NCBI GenBank assembly: GCA_025059195.1
Contig: JANXDU010000017.1
Span: 1-44,795, forward strand
From: Candidatus Bathyarchaeota archaeon
Lineage (GTDB): Archaea; Thermoproteota; Bathyarchaeia; Bathyarchaeales; Bathycorpusculaceae
Direction of reading: 5' to 3'
Length of the DNA stretch: 44,795 nt
Positions 1 through 6,488 of this stretch are shown here, one piece after another. Each line of letters starts with the position of its first letter. Position 1 is the first letter of the stretch. A model generated the notes under the pieces. It was not told where the DNA came from. It saw only the letters and a list, made by a program, of their open reading frames with translations, and did no database searches. The position numbers and the translations under genes were made by a program.

Positions 1-359
1 AATATCTCTTATGACTGTGGTATGTTTTATATATAAAATATAAGCATTGAACTGGAAACTGGAACAACAAAATTAACATTTTTCACACCTCTCCAACCTC
101 TCTTAACATATACATTGACTCCCCCCACTACTCAAACTTCATTCCGAGCCCTTGAGAGCCCCCTTGAAGCACCAACTTGCCCCGTCAATTGCCTCATTAG
201 TTCATATCATTAGTGTGCTTCATGGGTATACCTTTGACGGCAAGTGCACGTTTAGTGCACGGAGTTCAATGGTGCGTGTAGCAGTTGCTTCAACTGTGTT
301 GATGGCTTATCTCTGGAACTTCATGGGTTCTCGGCAGGGGATACTCTCAGCCTAACAAG
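1..359. other. non-coding, AT-rich left flank
   Basis: No gene is supported here. The first 130 bases are AT-rich with TATA-like runs near 27-45. Bases 174-186 and 233-243 form an imperfect inverted repeat (cttgcc..gtcaa / ttgacggcaag), so a folded RNA or IS end is possible. A one-mismatch copy of the dispersed palindrome lies at 278-291. The short open frame on the plus strand here has no ribosome binding site and no recognisable composition. Confidence 0.4.
278..291. repeat. dispersed palindrome, one-mismatch copy
   Basis: GTAGCAGTTGCTTC, one base away from GTAGCA-N2-TGCTAC. It lies in the non-coding left flank. Confidence 0.45.
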
Positions 360-705
360 GTGTGCGCTTAGTTCGTCCCTACCCGCCAGACCCCTTGCCA
401 GCTACGGTGTGGGCTACCTAACCGCCCTCCCGGTGGCAAATCGCCACTTGGGGAGAACGCCGTCCGTTCGGACGCTCCTCGGTAGCCATTCACTTGCCTA
501 TCAAGCCGATTCCCGGCGTCCACGGCTTTGGTTAGGAACGCCGTGGCTTCGATGCCCGCATGGGCTTGCGAGCGGTCACCACCAAACGCTGGCAAGGTTT
601 CCAACGGGTCGGGTGACGTTAGGGACTGCCATATTGGACAGAGGTTTCCGTCACATGGCGGGCTTATTTTTACGGGGGGGATTATTTTGCCCCTATTTTT
701 AGGGG
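360..705 (-). mobile_element. decayed TnpB 3' end / structured RNA-like GC-rich remnant
   Basis: This stretch is far more GC-rich than anything around it, and in an AT-rich archaeal element that suggests a structured RNA or foreign DNA. On the minus strand one frame is open from 793 to 368. Its translation (HAGIEATAF, AVDAGNRLDRQVNGYRG and so on) resembles from memory the low-complexity C-terminal tails of archaeal IS605-family TnpB proteins, whose 3' ends double as omega-RNA. No RuvC motif or zinc finger remains, so it is a remnant at best. CCCCTATTTTTAGGGG at 690-705 is a perfect hairpin. The opposite-strand open frames are treated as shadows. Confidence 0.35.
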
Positions 706-861
706 GTTTATCCCATTGCCCAATTTTGTTTTCTATTTCCCTATCTTTTTCTCCCGCCATGTCTGTTTCCTCCGCACAGCCCCAGCTCGTCACACACCCG
801 TTAGGCGGGTGATTTTATGGGTTTAATTAATATTTAAAATTTTTCAGTATCAAAATGATTT

Positions 862-875
862 GTAGCAAGTGCTAC
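862..875. repeat. dispersed palindrome, perfect copy in promoter of first HTH gene
   Basis: GTAGCAAGTGCTAC, flanked by T and A so the palindrome extends to 16 bp. It lies about 55 bases upstream of the start at 931 and about 15 bases upstream of the TATA-like cttaaatac at 891-899, an operator or activator position. Confidence 0.8.
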
Positions 876-885
876 ATGCCACGTT

Positions 886-905
886 GGAACACTTAAATAC
901 TAATT
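886..905 (+). promoter_or_regulatory. putative archaeal promoter of first HTH gene
   Basis: The TATA-like run cttaaatac (891-899) sits about 30 bases before the ATG at 931, with a GGTGG ribosome binding site at 920-924. The dispersed palindrome lies just upstream. Confidence 0.4.
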
Positions 906-930
906 TTAACCACATAAAAATGGTGGTTGC

Positions 931-1263
931 ATGGATAGGTTAAGTCGCTTAACAGTCTATGAAGTTATAGCGCACCCAGCTAGACTCAAAATAATCGAAT
1001 ATTTGATGGATAAAGGCTACTACTTAACCATCAAAGACATAATGCAAGCGTTTCCATCCGAGCCTAGAATGGCATATCATGTCAGCGTATTGTATAAGTT
1101 TGGCTTTCTCGAAAGAAAACCCGACTGGAAAATGTGGATGTATCGACTTAACCATAAACCCTTGATAGATGCCTTAGAGGAGATGGTTACGAAATTTTCT
1201 TGTTTGCTACGTGATTTGGAGTTTCACGCTAGACGGTTAAATGTAGCATATGCTACTTCTTAA
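931..1263 (+). CDS. ArsR-like winged-helix DNA-binding protein, candidate palindrome binder
   Basis: 110 residues. Residues about 12-80 look like an ArsR-type winged helix: HPARLKIIEYL begins the first helices, RMAYHVSVLYKFGFLER is the recognition helix and start of the wing, and a basic wing follows (KPDWKMWMYR). The C-terminal helix (about 80-105) could mediate dimerisation. No metal-binding cysteine cluster is seen. The ATG at 931 has GGTGG four bases upstream. A perfect GTAGCA-N2-TGCTAC palindrome lies in its promoter (862-875) and a second inside its last codons (1243-1256), which encode VAYAT. This arrangement makes it the best candidate for the protein that binds the dispersed palindrome and for autoregulation. 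That role is inference; the winged-helix assignment is fairly secure. Confidence 0.75.
   Translation: MDRLSRLTVYEVIAHPARLKIIEYLMDKGYYLTIKDIMQAFPSEPRMAYHVSVLYKFGFLERKPDWKMWMYRLNHKPLIDALEEMVTKFSCLLRDLEFHARRLNVAYATS
1243..1256. repeat. dispersed palindrome, perfect copy at convergent gene ends
   Basis: GTAGCATATGCTAC. On the plus strand it encodes VAYAT at the end of the first HTH protein. Its right arm supplies the TAG stop (cta at 1253-1255) of the small minus-strand ORF that converges on it. Confidence 0.8.
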
Positions 1264-1357
1264 CTTTCTTCAACCTATATGCCACAATTCTGCCGGTGTT
1301 TCCTTTCCACATTAAAACAACTTCATCAAGCATGAAAGTCTCCTCTGAAACCGTCAT
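1253..1357 (-). CDS. 34-residue hypothetical protein
   Basis: The ORF begins MTVSEETFML and ends RLKKVKK. Its ATG overlaps the TGA stop of the upstream minus-strand gene (TGAATG), suggesting translational coupling as the third gene of that operon. Its TAG stop lies inside the palindrome at 1243-1256. There is no recognisable domain; the C-terminus is basic. It is supported mainly by the coupling and by filling the gap between genes. Confidence 0.45.
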   Translation of the reverse strand: MTVSEETFMLDEVVLMWKGNTGRIVAYRLKKVKK

Positions 1358-1861
1358 TCACACCACCGCAACGTTTCTCTTGTAGAAGTTAAACTCTCTA
1401 GCCATACACTCTTCACGGGTTAAACCGCTTAACGTCTTGCACCAGTCTAGCCTTATATCCATGCTTGTAGCCATAGCCAAAGCCTTAAACACATCTCTAA
1501 CATTGTCGTCTCTGACACCCCGGCAGAATACGCCTTCATTTTCCTCAAGCTTACAGTCCAATCCAATATCCGTGAAAATTTTATACATAACCGTGTTCAC
1601 CGGTCTATCTGAATCATAATAATGCACCATTCCGATGTCATCTCCAATTTCAATATGCGCTTTATGACCCACCGCTGACCCCACTCTAACTTCAGCACTG
1701 TTCCCGTCAATTACGCAATTCAAGTTTTCGAAATCAACAGAGATATAGAAATTTCTGTCTTCCGGGGTTTTAACTAGTCTAAGCTTGTCTGTTAATCTAT
1801 CCCACATGCGACATCCAGCAATCAAGGCGAAAGACGCTACACGATTTCTCTCCATGCACAC
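1358..1861 (-). CDS. hypothetical protein, unknown function
   Basis: 167 residues with no recognised family. It is soluble, with no membrane segment or signal peptide, and has scattered cysteines (near residues 17, 49, 102, 110, 140 and 151). The start is uncertain: the open frame begins MCMERN at 1861, overlapping the end of the upstream gene by about 25 bases, and an internal ATG (MWDRLTDK) is a reasonable alternative. It is the second gene of a three-gene minus-strand operon (2382 to 1253). Confidence 0.6.
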   Translation of the reverse strand: MCMERNRVASFALIAGCRMWDRLTDKLRLVKTPEDRNFYISVDFENLNCVIDGNSAEVRVGSAVGHKAHIEIGDDIGMVHYYDSDRPVNTVMYKIFTDIGLDCKLEENEGVFCRGVRDDNVRDVFKALAMATSMDIRLDWCKTLSGLTREECMAREFNFYKRNVAVV

Positions 1862-2382
1862 TTTCCCTCTTTCCTATATGTGCCAATTTTGTTTCTGTAA
1901 ATATCAATCAACGTATGGAAACATGCGGTTAAATCATTAAGAAAAGCTGACAGCGGATACGGGTCAATTTCACCCCTAAGATACGTGCATCTCCTACCAG
2001 TAACCTCCATACTGTATGTATCCGCCCTCTTTAGACCATGGAAGGGAAGCGAGTAATCCCCAGTCGGCTCAACCCACTCTCCATTCAACATTTTCGCAAC
2101 AATACACTCGCCCCGTGGAACCTTCTCTTTTTCACATTTACTTGCAATAGGTATAGCGTATTCCGCAGCCCCCGCCAACCAAAACCCAAAATTCCCCTCT
2201 TTATCAAGCCCAAACTCTTCCATTTTATCTGCTATCTCAAAAGACGCACGACTGACGTTTTCCAAAAAGAATACATCATCAACCGGTGGACTATCCCTAT
2301 CCACTGCACGTCTACGTCCATCCGATTCAATTCTCAGTAAATCATCAATCGCATAAACCACTCCAGCTCTAGCCAAAATCAC
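1837..2382 (-). CDS. hypothetical protein, unknown function
   Basis: 181 residues with no recognised family. It is soluble, with mixed charge and cysteines concentrated in the second half. It is the first gene of the minus-strand operon and overlaps the start of the next gene. An AT-rich promoter-like stretch (cttataaagttc on the minus strand, near 2410-2421) lies upstream. Nothing in the sequence suggests a specific activity. Confidence 0.6.
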   Translation of the reverse strand: MILARAGVVYAIDDLLRIESDGRRRAVDRDSPPVDDVFFLENVSRASFEIADKMEEFGLDKEGNFGFWLAGAAEYAIPIASKCEKEKVPRGECIVAKMLNGEWVEPTGDYSLPFHGLKRADTYSMEVTGRRCTYLRGEIDPYPLSAFLNDLTACFHTLIDIYRNKIGTYRKEGKCAWREIV

Positions 2383-2598
2383 CCCTCACAGCAACTTTAA
2401 AATCCCTGAACTTTATAAGATTTATTCAAAAATTTATCAACAGTTAGACAAATATTCTATAAGAATCTTTCAAAGAGCTTTTAACCACTCACCACTATTA
2501 GGGAGGCGTTGGGATTGAAATGAGCGGACATTTATGCCAAAGAATGGGCTGTGGCGACACCAACACCTTTGAAGCATACATCTGTCTAGACGCTTTAC

Positions 2599-3769
2599 AA
2601 AAACGTAGCAGAAAGCCCACCTTTTCAAAGGTGGGATGAATGCGTAGATAAGTTTATATCTATCAACGCACAGTTGCTTTGTTGGCGAGTCGCCGATGAA
2701 AGCTAAGAAAACCATTAAGGCTAAAATTCTTGAGCTTCGCAAAGGGAAAGAAGAGCTTTTAACTCGTGAATATGAGAGCTGGCAACGGTATCTCAGAGGA
2801 GATAAAACAGTTCCTCTTTATTCAGCAACCAAACAGCAGGCTGACAGGCTTCTTAAAAGGCTTGGCGATAAATTCAATCCTAACAGAGAATACCCGTTAA
2901 TCCTTAGAAGGGATGTATATAGGGCTGAAACAAAGCTGACACCATATTGGCTTAAGATTCCAATCTACGGTGTTAGAGGGGGAATTAACGTTCCCATTAA
3001 AACTCATGAGCCCATAACTGAAGATATGGTTTGCAGAGAGGCGAAAATCATTAGAAAAGGCGGAGAATGGTTTGTCCACATCACTGTGGAGAAAGAGGTT
3101 GAAGAGAAAAACCCTAAATCAGCCTTAGCGATAGACATGGGAATCAGATGGATAGCCACAACCGTCAACTCAAACTATCCTAAGCCTAAATTTTATGGAA
3201 AGGCGCTGAGGCGAATAAAGGGACGCTACTTCTGGCTTAGGAGAACATTAGCCATGAAGAAAGCCTACAAAACCATAAAGAAGATTGGACAAAAAGAGAG
3301 AAGAACAGTGAATGATATTCTACATAAGATAAGCAAGGCAATAGTCAAAGAAGCTATGGAGAACGATTCAATGATAGTTCTTGGCAACCTTAAAGGCATT
3401 AGACAAAACGGGAAAGGCAAAATCTTCAACAGAAAACTCAACAACGGATTCCCATACCATAAGCTAAGCAGATTCATAGAGTATAAGGCTAAATGGCTTG
3501 GAATAAAAGTCATAAAAATAAGCGAGAGAGACACATCTAAAACATGCCATAAATGCGGAAATAAGGGGCTTCGAGTCGGAAGCTTCTTCAAATGCCTAAA
3601 CTGCGGACACCAGTGCAACGCAGACTACAACGGAGCAATGAACATTTTAAAGCGGGCTATGGGCTACATGCCCATGGCAGGGGCTGAATTGACACAGCCC
3701 AAAACTCGGTAGGATGAAGGTGTAAACCTCACAAACCGAGAATCCTACGAATTAATTCGTGGGAGTGTC
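2599..3769 (+). mobile_element. IS608-like IS605-family element with tnpB only (copy 1)
   Basis: The element starts immediately after TTAC (2595-2598) with aaaaacgtagcag and ends with gggagtgtc, followed by A; one base of the border is ambiguous. The left end has a 9-bp hairpin (CCCACCTTT-tc-AAAGGTGGG, 2617-2636). The right end has the hairpin built on cctacgaattaattcgtggg (3744-3763). It encodes TnpB but no TnpA, so transposition would need TnpA in trans. IS608 is known to insert 3' of TTAC, which matches. Two internally deleted relatives lie at 7466-7604 and 34340-34604. Confidence 0.9.
2696..3712 (+). CDS. tnpB: TnpB RNA-guided nuclease family protein (OrfB_IS605)
   Basis: 338 residues, at the short end for TnpB. 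RuvC-I is AIDMGIRW with D147. The zinc finger is C284-x2-C287...C300-x2-C303. RuvC-III is CNADYNGAMNI with D310. The usual RuvC-II glutamate (consensus V-x-E-N/D-L) is replaced: the motif reads IVLGNLKGIR with G230. E262 in FIEYKAKW could be a relocated acidic residue, as reported for some TnpB groups, otherwise the nuclease would be inactive. The start ATG follows the IS promoter region (agtttatatc). The 3' end (about 3650-3769) should double as the omega-RNA scaffold, with the guide read from the flank starting about 3770. The family is certain; the activity is not. Confidence 0.93.
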   Translation: MKAKKTIKAKILELRKGKEELLTREYESWQRYLRGDKTVPLYSATKQQADRLLKRLGDKFNPNREYPLILRRDVYRAETKLTPYWLKIPIYGVRGGINVPIKTHEPITEDMVCREAKIIRKGGEWFVHITVEKEVEEKNPKSALAIDMGIRWIATTVNSNYPKPKFYGKALRRIKGRYFWLRRTLAMKKAYKTIKKIGQKERRTVNDILHKISKAIVKEAMENDSMIVLGNLKGIRQNGKGKIFNRKLNNGFPYHKLSRFIEYKAKWLGIKVIKISERDTSKTCHKCGNKGLRVGSFFKCLNCGHQCNADYNGAMNILKRAMGYMPMAGAELTQPKTR

Positions 3770-3827
3770 AAAGATTATGGTTGTGTGAGAAACACAAAAA
3801 GGAGCTTGAGCTCCTAGGAGATGTTAA

Positions 3828-4001
3828 ATGTCCCAGAAAAAATGGCGCAAAGTAGGATATATATCCCTAAGCCGAAACCAGACATGCGTCGTAATAAAGA
3901 TTGAAGGAAAACGATACATCGCCGAAATCTCTGACGTGCTTGAAGTGCTGACAAAAAAACAAGGATACGCCAACGTATTCGGAACTGACTCTGTTCAGTA
4001 G
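3828..4001 (+). CDS. 57-residue hypothetical protein
   Basis: It begins MSQKKWRKVGYISLS and ends TDSVQ. The ATG follows AGGAG (3816-3820) at good spacing. It is basic at the N-terminus, with alternating hydrophobics suggesting a small beta-rich fold (CVVIKIEGKRYIAEI). It overlaps the 3' end of the IS-split zinc-finger gene, so the two were probably one operon before the IS landed between their promoter and this gene. The IS may now separate it from its original promoter. Confidence 0.6.
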   Translation: MSQKKWRKVGYISLSRNQTCVVIKIEGKRYIAEISDVLEVLTKKQGYANVFGTDSVQ

Positions 4002-4012
4002 TATATTTTTCT

Positions 4013-4045
4013 AGAATAATTTTTCATAAACCTTTAAAATTTAAA
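4013..4045 (+). promoter_or_regulatory. putative promoter, ATTTTT-cATAAACCTTTAAA type
   Basis: An AT-rich box (tttttcataaacctttaaaat) about 40-65 bases before the start at 4081. It resembles other upstream boxes in this window (at 9137, 15963, 18735 and 26501). Confidence 0.45.
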
Positions 4046-4080
4046 ATTTTTAGAAGCAGATACATTGCTAGGTGATTTAC

Positions 4081-4401
4081 TTGAATCTGCTTGACATTAA
4101 ACGCTTAGAAGAACAAATTACGAATCTTGAAGACCAACTTGTTAGATTGCTATTTGAAACCAAAAATAATCGCTGTCCACACCTAAATGAGGCTGAATCT
4201 AAAGTGTTCGACGCCCTAGTCTTTGCAAGGGCGAGGCTTGAATGGATTAAAAAAGCGTGGAAAACTCGTAAAGCGAAACTTTTACCCAAACTTAAAAAAC
4301 ATCTACAGAACTTCGCAATCAGCCACAACCTCTCAAACGTCGAACTTGTTGATATATTGAAAGATTTAACGGAAAACCCGCAACTACTCGCTGAACCATA
4401 A
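4081..4401 (+). CDS. helical hypothetical protein
   Basis: About 106 residues. The TTG at 4081 is preferred over the in-frame GTG at 4072 because GGTGA lies five bases before it, the spacing seen for several other genes here. The first 40 residues have heptad-like leucines (LDIKRLEEQITNLEDQLVRLL), a probable coiled coil. The rest is helical and lysine-rich, ending in a small helical domain (FAISHNLSNVELVDILKDL). There is no membrane segment. It could be a DNA-associated or scaffolding protein, but nothing specific is recognisable. Confidence 0.6.
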   Translation: MNLLDIKRLEEQITNLEDQLVRLLFETKNNRCPHLNEAESKVFDALVFARARLEWIKKAWKTRKAKLLPKLKKHLQNFAISHNLSNVELVDILKDLTENPQLLAEP

Positions 4402-4415
4402 AGAGCTGTCCAACC

Positions 4416-4706
4416 ATGACATACAACCTTGAAAGGGATTTCGGCGTTGAGATAATAGCAGAAATTATTAGCTATATCAAAAAGTATAAAGATGTTAATA
4501 TTGTAAAGCGCAAAGTGAAAATGTCAACAGAAAGATTCGATTACTTAATAGCAACTTTAAATAAACTTAAACTGATAAAAAACCTTTCCGGCACACTTGA
4601 CATGACAAGTCCAATCACCATCGTAACGCCAAAAGGCGAAGAGTTTCTGCGACGTTACCAAAACCTTATACAGTTTTTTAACGCAACCCCAAATACCATA
4701 ACTTGA
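4416..4706 (+). CDS. winged-helix DNA-binding protein
   Basis: 96 residues. The pattern of helices followed by TPKGEEFLRRY is typical of small archaeal winged-helix proteins, in which 'TpkG..fL..y' closes the wing. The recognition helix is probably around MSTERFDYLIATLNKLKLI. It lies 15 bases after the preceding helical gene and ahead of the Orc1/Cdc6-like ATPase, so it may control replication or early genes (inference). Targets cannot be told from the sequence. Confidence 0.6.
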   Translation: MTYNLERDFGVEIIAEIISYIKKYKDVNIVKRKVKMSTERFDYLIATLNKLKLIKNLSGTLDMTSPITIVTPKGEEFLRRYQNLIQFFNATPNTIT

Positions 4707-4792
4707 CACTTGAACGAACCACCAGAAGCGTGTTTTTAACATGAAACTGTCAAAACTTCCCGCTAATCTTATGTAAAAATAATTTGAACTGG

Positions 4793-4812
4793 AAAAAAAG
4801 CTTATATCCACA
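4793..4812 (+). promoter_or_regulatory. putative promoter, AAGCTTATATCC type
   Basis: The box aaaaagcttatatcc lies about 45-55 bases before the start at 4852. Similar TTATATC boxes precede genes at 26914, 28623 and, on the minus strand, 39749. Confidence 0.45.
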
Positions 4813-4851
4813 TGACGAAACACCTACTTTCTCCAGCCCTCGGTGACGCTT

Positions 4852-5967
4852 ATGGTTGCTGTTACAGTTACTCCATGGCATTACGTGTTCTCCCCCGAAT
4901 ATGTTCCCCCTCAAATTCTTTTTCGAGACCAACAGTTCCAAGCGCTAAAAGAGGGAGTAGACGACCACTTAACCCATTACTATCTTGAAGGACCCAAAAG
5001 CAGCGGAAAAACCGTAACTGTAAGAAAATTCCTCGAAGAAACAGCTAAAATGGAAAATCACGCATCCATCTATGTTCAAGGAGACCGAGCCATAATCAAC
5101 AGTTTAACCAAAGCCGTTGAAAAAGCCCTCAACAGAAAACTCCACTTCATGGAACGCCCCTTCCACGCCCTTAAAAGCTTCCCACAAGAACACATCCACA
5201 TCTGCATCGACGACATCCAAAACCTAGTCAAATACCGAATCTTCAACCCCCTTCTCCATCAACTATACGAATCATGCCTAGAATACAACAAAAAACTACA
5301 CCTAATCCTCGTAGGCACCCACGTCTACCCCCTTTTTATGAAGTTTATCAGAGAAGACGTTGAATCAAGATACCGCTTCAAACCAGTCCTATTCGAATTC
5401 TACGACGCCCCCGAAATAGAAGCCATAATCAAGCAACGCTTAGACCTAATCCACATCCCATACGATGACGGAGCAATCAAGTTCATCGCTGCAAAAATCA
5501 AACGATTAATAGCCGACTTAAGGCTCGGCTTTGAAATCTTACGAAACGCATGTGAAATCACCAAAGGCGGAAAAATCACCGAACAAATCATAGAAAAAGC
5601 ATGGGAAAGAACAAAAACAGACTACTGGAAACAGCAAATACGCCACATGGACGAACACCTATGCATTCTCATTCTATCTGCAAGCATAATCGCTCAAAAG
5701 CAACCCGAACAAATAGTGACAGTCCACGACATTCTATCCCTATACCGACAATACTGCTATCACACTGGCATCGAACCGCTCTACAAGACCCGCCTATCCT
5801 ACGCCTTCAAAAAACTTGAAGAACTTGGATGGCTAACACGCATAGCAAAATACAGCAAAGGCAGATACGGGCTAGACGTAAGCTACAAATACGAAAACAA
5901 CCCATACACAATAATCCCCGCCTTCATAGAACTAGGCTACGACCCAACCATACTAAAACAAAAGTAG
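4852..5967 (+). CDS. Orc1/Cdc6-like AAA+ ATPase
   Basis: 371 residues from the ATG at 4852, which is preferred over the GTG at 4843 because GGTGA lies five bases upstream. Walker A is GPKSSGKT (residues about 47-54) and Walker B is HICIDDIQ (about 117-124). A sensor-2-like DLRLGFEILRNA segment is followed by a C-terminal winged helix (about 285-355: LSYAFKKLEELGWLTRI plus wing). This order is that of Orc1/Cdc6 origin-binding proteins and of related element-encoded initiators. It probably recognises a replication origin of the element or acts as an ATP-dependent DNA adaptor. No obvious iteron array was seen beside it. Its TAG stop is provided by the palindrome at 5964-5977. Confidence 0.72.
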   Translation: MVAVTVTPWHYVFSPEYVPPQILFRDQQFQALKEGVDDHLTHYYLEGPKSSGKTVTVRKFLEETAKMENHASIYVQGDRAIINSLTKAVEKALNRKLHFMERPFHALKSFPQEHIHICIDDIQNLVKYRIFNPLLHQLYESCLEYNKKLHLILVGTHVYPLFMKFIREDVESRYRFKPVLFEFYDAPEIEAIIKQRLDLIHIPYDDGAIKFIAAKIKRLIADLRLGFEILRNACEITKGGKITEQIIEKAWERTKTDYWKQQIRHMDEHLCILILSASIIAQKQPEQIVTVHDILSLYRQYCYHTGIEPLYKTRLSYAFKKLEELGWLTRIAKYSKGRYGLDVSYKYENNPYTIIPAFIELGYDPTILKQK

Positions 5968-5977
5968 CAACTGCTAC
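5964..5977. repeat. dispersed palindrome forming both stops of convergent genes
   Basis: GTAGCAACTGCTAC. TAG at 5965-5967 terminates the Orc1/Cdc6-like gene on the plus strand. The complementary TAG (cta at 5974-5976) terminates the HTH gene on the minus strand. Confidence 0.8.
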
Positions 5978-6249
5978 ACAAGCTCTTCTTCCTCAATTCC
6001 TTCCAAAGGCTTTCGCTTACTTAAAATTCTAGCGATAAGCAAACTTTTCCTACGATAATTTATAACAGTGTTCAACCACCCCCTCCTCTCAATATACCTT
6101 CTCCTTAAATTGAAGCACCAATTATAAAGAGTCCGAGGGCTAATCCCCAACGCCAACGCAGCATCTCTAATCGTTCTATGCGACGCCAACGTATCAAGAT
6201 ACTTTTTCTCAATTTTTTTAAGAAATTTTCCGGCTTCTTCCTCGCCCAT
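5974..6249 (-). CDS. helix-turn-helix protein
   Basis: 91 residues. HRTIRDAALALGISPRTLYNW is a clear helix-turn-helix of the 'resolvase/transposase HTH' type, in which a repeated A..LGIS.rTLYnW recognises DNA. Arginine-rich helices follow (NLRRRYIERR, NYRRK). An acidic tail ends in EEEELV. A 12-bp-arm inverted repeat at 6267-6295 lies directly upstream of its start and is a likely autoregulatory operator. It converges on the Orc1/Cdc6-like gene, and their stops share the dispersed palindrome. Confidence 0.7.
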   Translation of the reverse strand: MGEEEAGKFLKKIEKKYLDTLASHRTIRDAALALGISPRTLYNWCFNLRRRYIERRGWLNTVINYRRKSLLIARILSKRKPLEGIEEEELV

Positions 6250-6266
6250 CCTCTTTTCACTCCATC

Positions 6267-6295
6267 AAATTTACTATGATTAACATAGTAAATTT
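6267..6295. promoter_or_regulatory. perfect 12-bp inverted repeat, probable operator
   Basis: AAATTTACTATG-attaa-CATAGTAAATTT, between the divergent HTH gene (start 6249) and the membrane protein gene (start about 6489). Further copies of ggtaaa occur at 6315-6320 and 6338-6343. Its sequence differs from the dispersed palindrome, so a separate regulator is expected, most simply the adjacent HTH protein. Confidence 0.6.
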
Positions 6296-6488
6296 TTTCC
6301 ATTTCTTAAAATTTTTGGTAAATTACCGGGAAAAATTGGTAAACTAAGTCAAAAAAGTGAAACGAAAAAACCTACCCTACCCATTAAAAAAATACCCACT
6401 TCTGAACATTCCTAGAATACACAATAGAACATTCTTCTACATCAATTTATTAACCGGCACTGCAATACTGAAAAATAGGGTGAAGACC

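Larger units (their letters stand above)
2520..3855 (+). pseudogene. 54-residue zinc-finger-like gene split by IS insertion
   Basis: The left part (2520-2598) and right part (3770-3855) join in frame if the IS at 2599-3769 is removed exactly. They give a 54-residue protein starting MSGHLCQRMGCGD and continuing ..LDALQRLWLCEKHKKELE.. to a TAG at 3855. Cysteines at about residues 6, 11, 22, 32 and 47 and the C-x2-H pair (CEKH) look like a small zinc finger. The reconstructed gene overlaps the start of the next gene at 3828, as neighbouring operon genes do. With the IS present, the left part runs into a stop after about 13 foreign residues. No activity can be named. Confidence 0.65.

Noticed and set aside
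174-243. Possible 16S rRNA fragment (cccgtcaatt resembles a conserved 16S segment)
   Set aside because: The match stops after about ten bases and flanking sequence does not follow rRNA.
152-812. Several overlapping open frames on both strands in the left GC-rich region
   Set aside because: GC-rich DNA has few stops by chance. None has a ribosome binding site or protein-like composition; only the minus-strand TnpB-tail resemblance was kept, as a remnant.
2599-3769. Exapted nuclease-dead TnpB repressor (TldR-like)
   Set aside because: The element has intact transposon ends and two related copies in the window, so it behaves as a mobile element rather than a domesticated repressor; the missing RuvC-II glutamate alone is not enough.
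6105-6302. Second minus-strand frame overlapping the 91-residue HTH gene
   Set aside because: It crosses the operator-like inverted repeat and is out of frame with the clear HTH motif.
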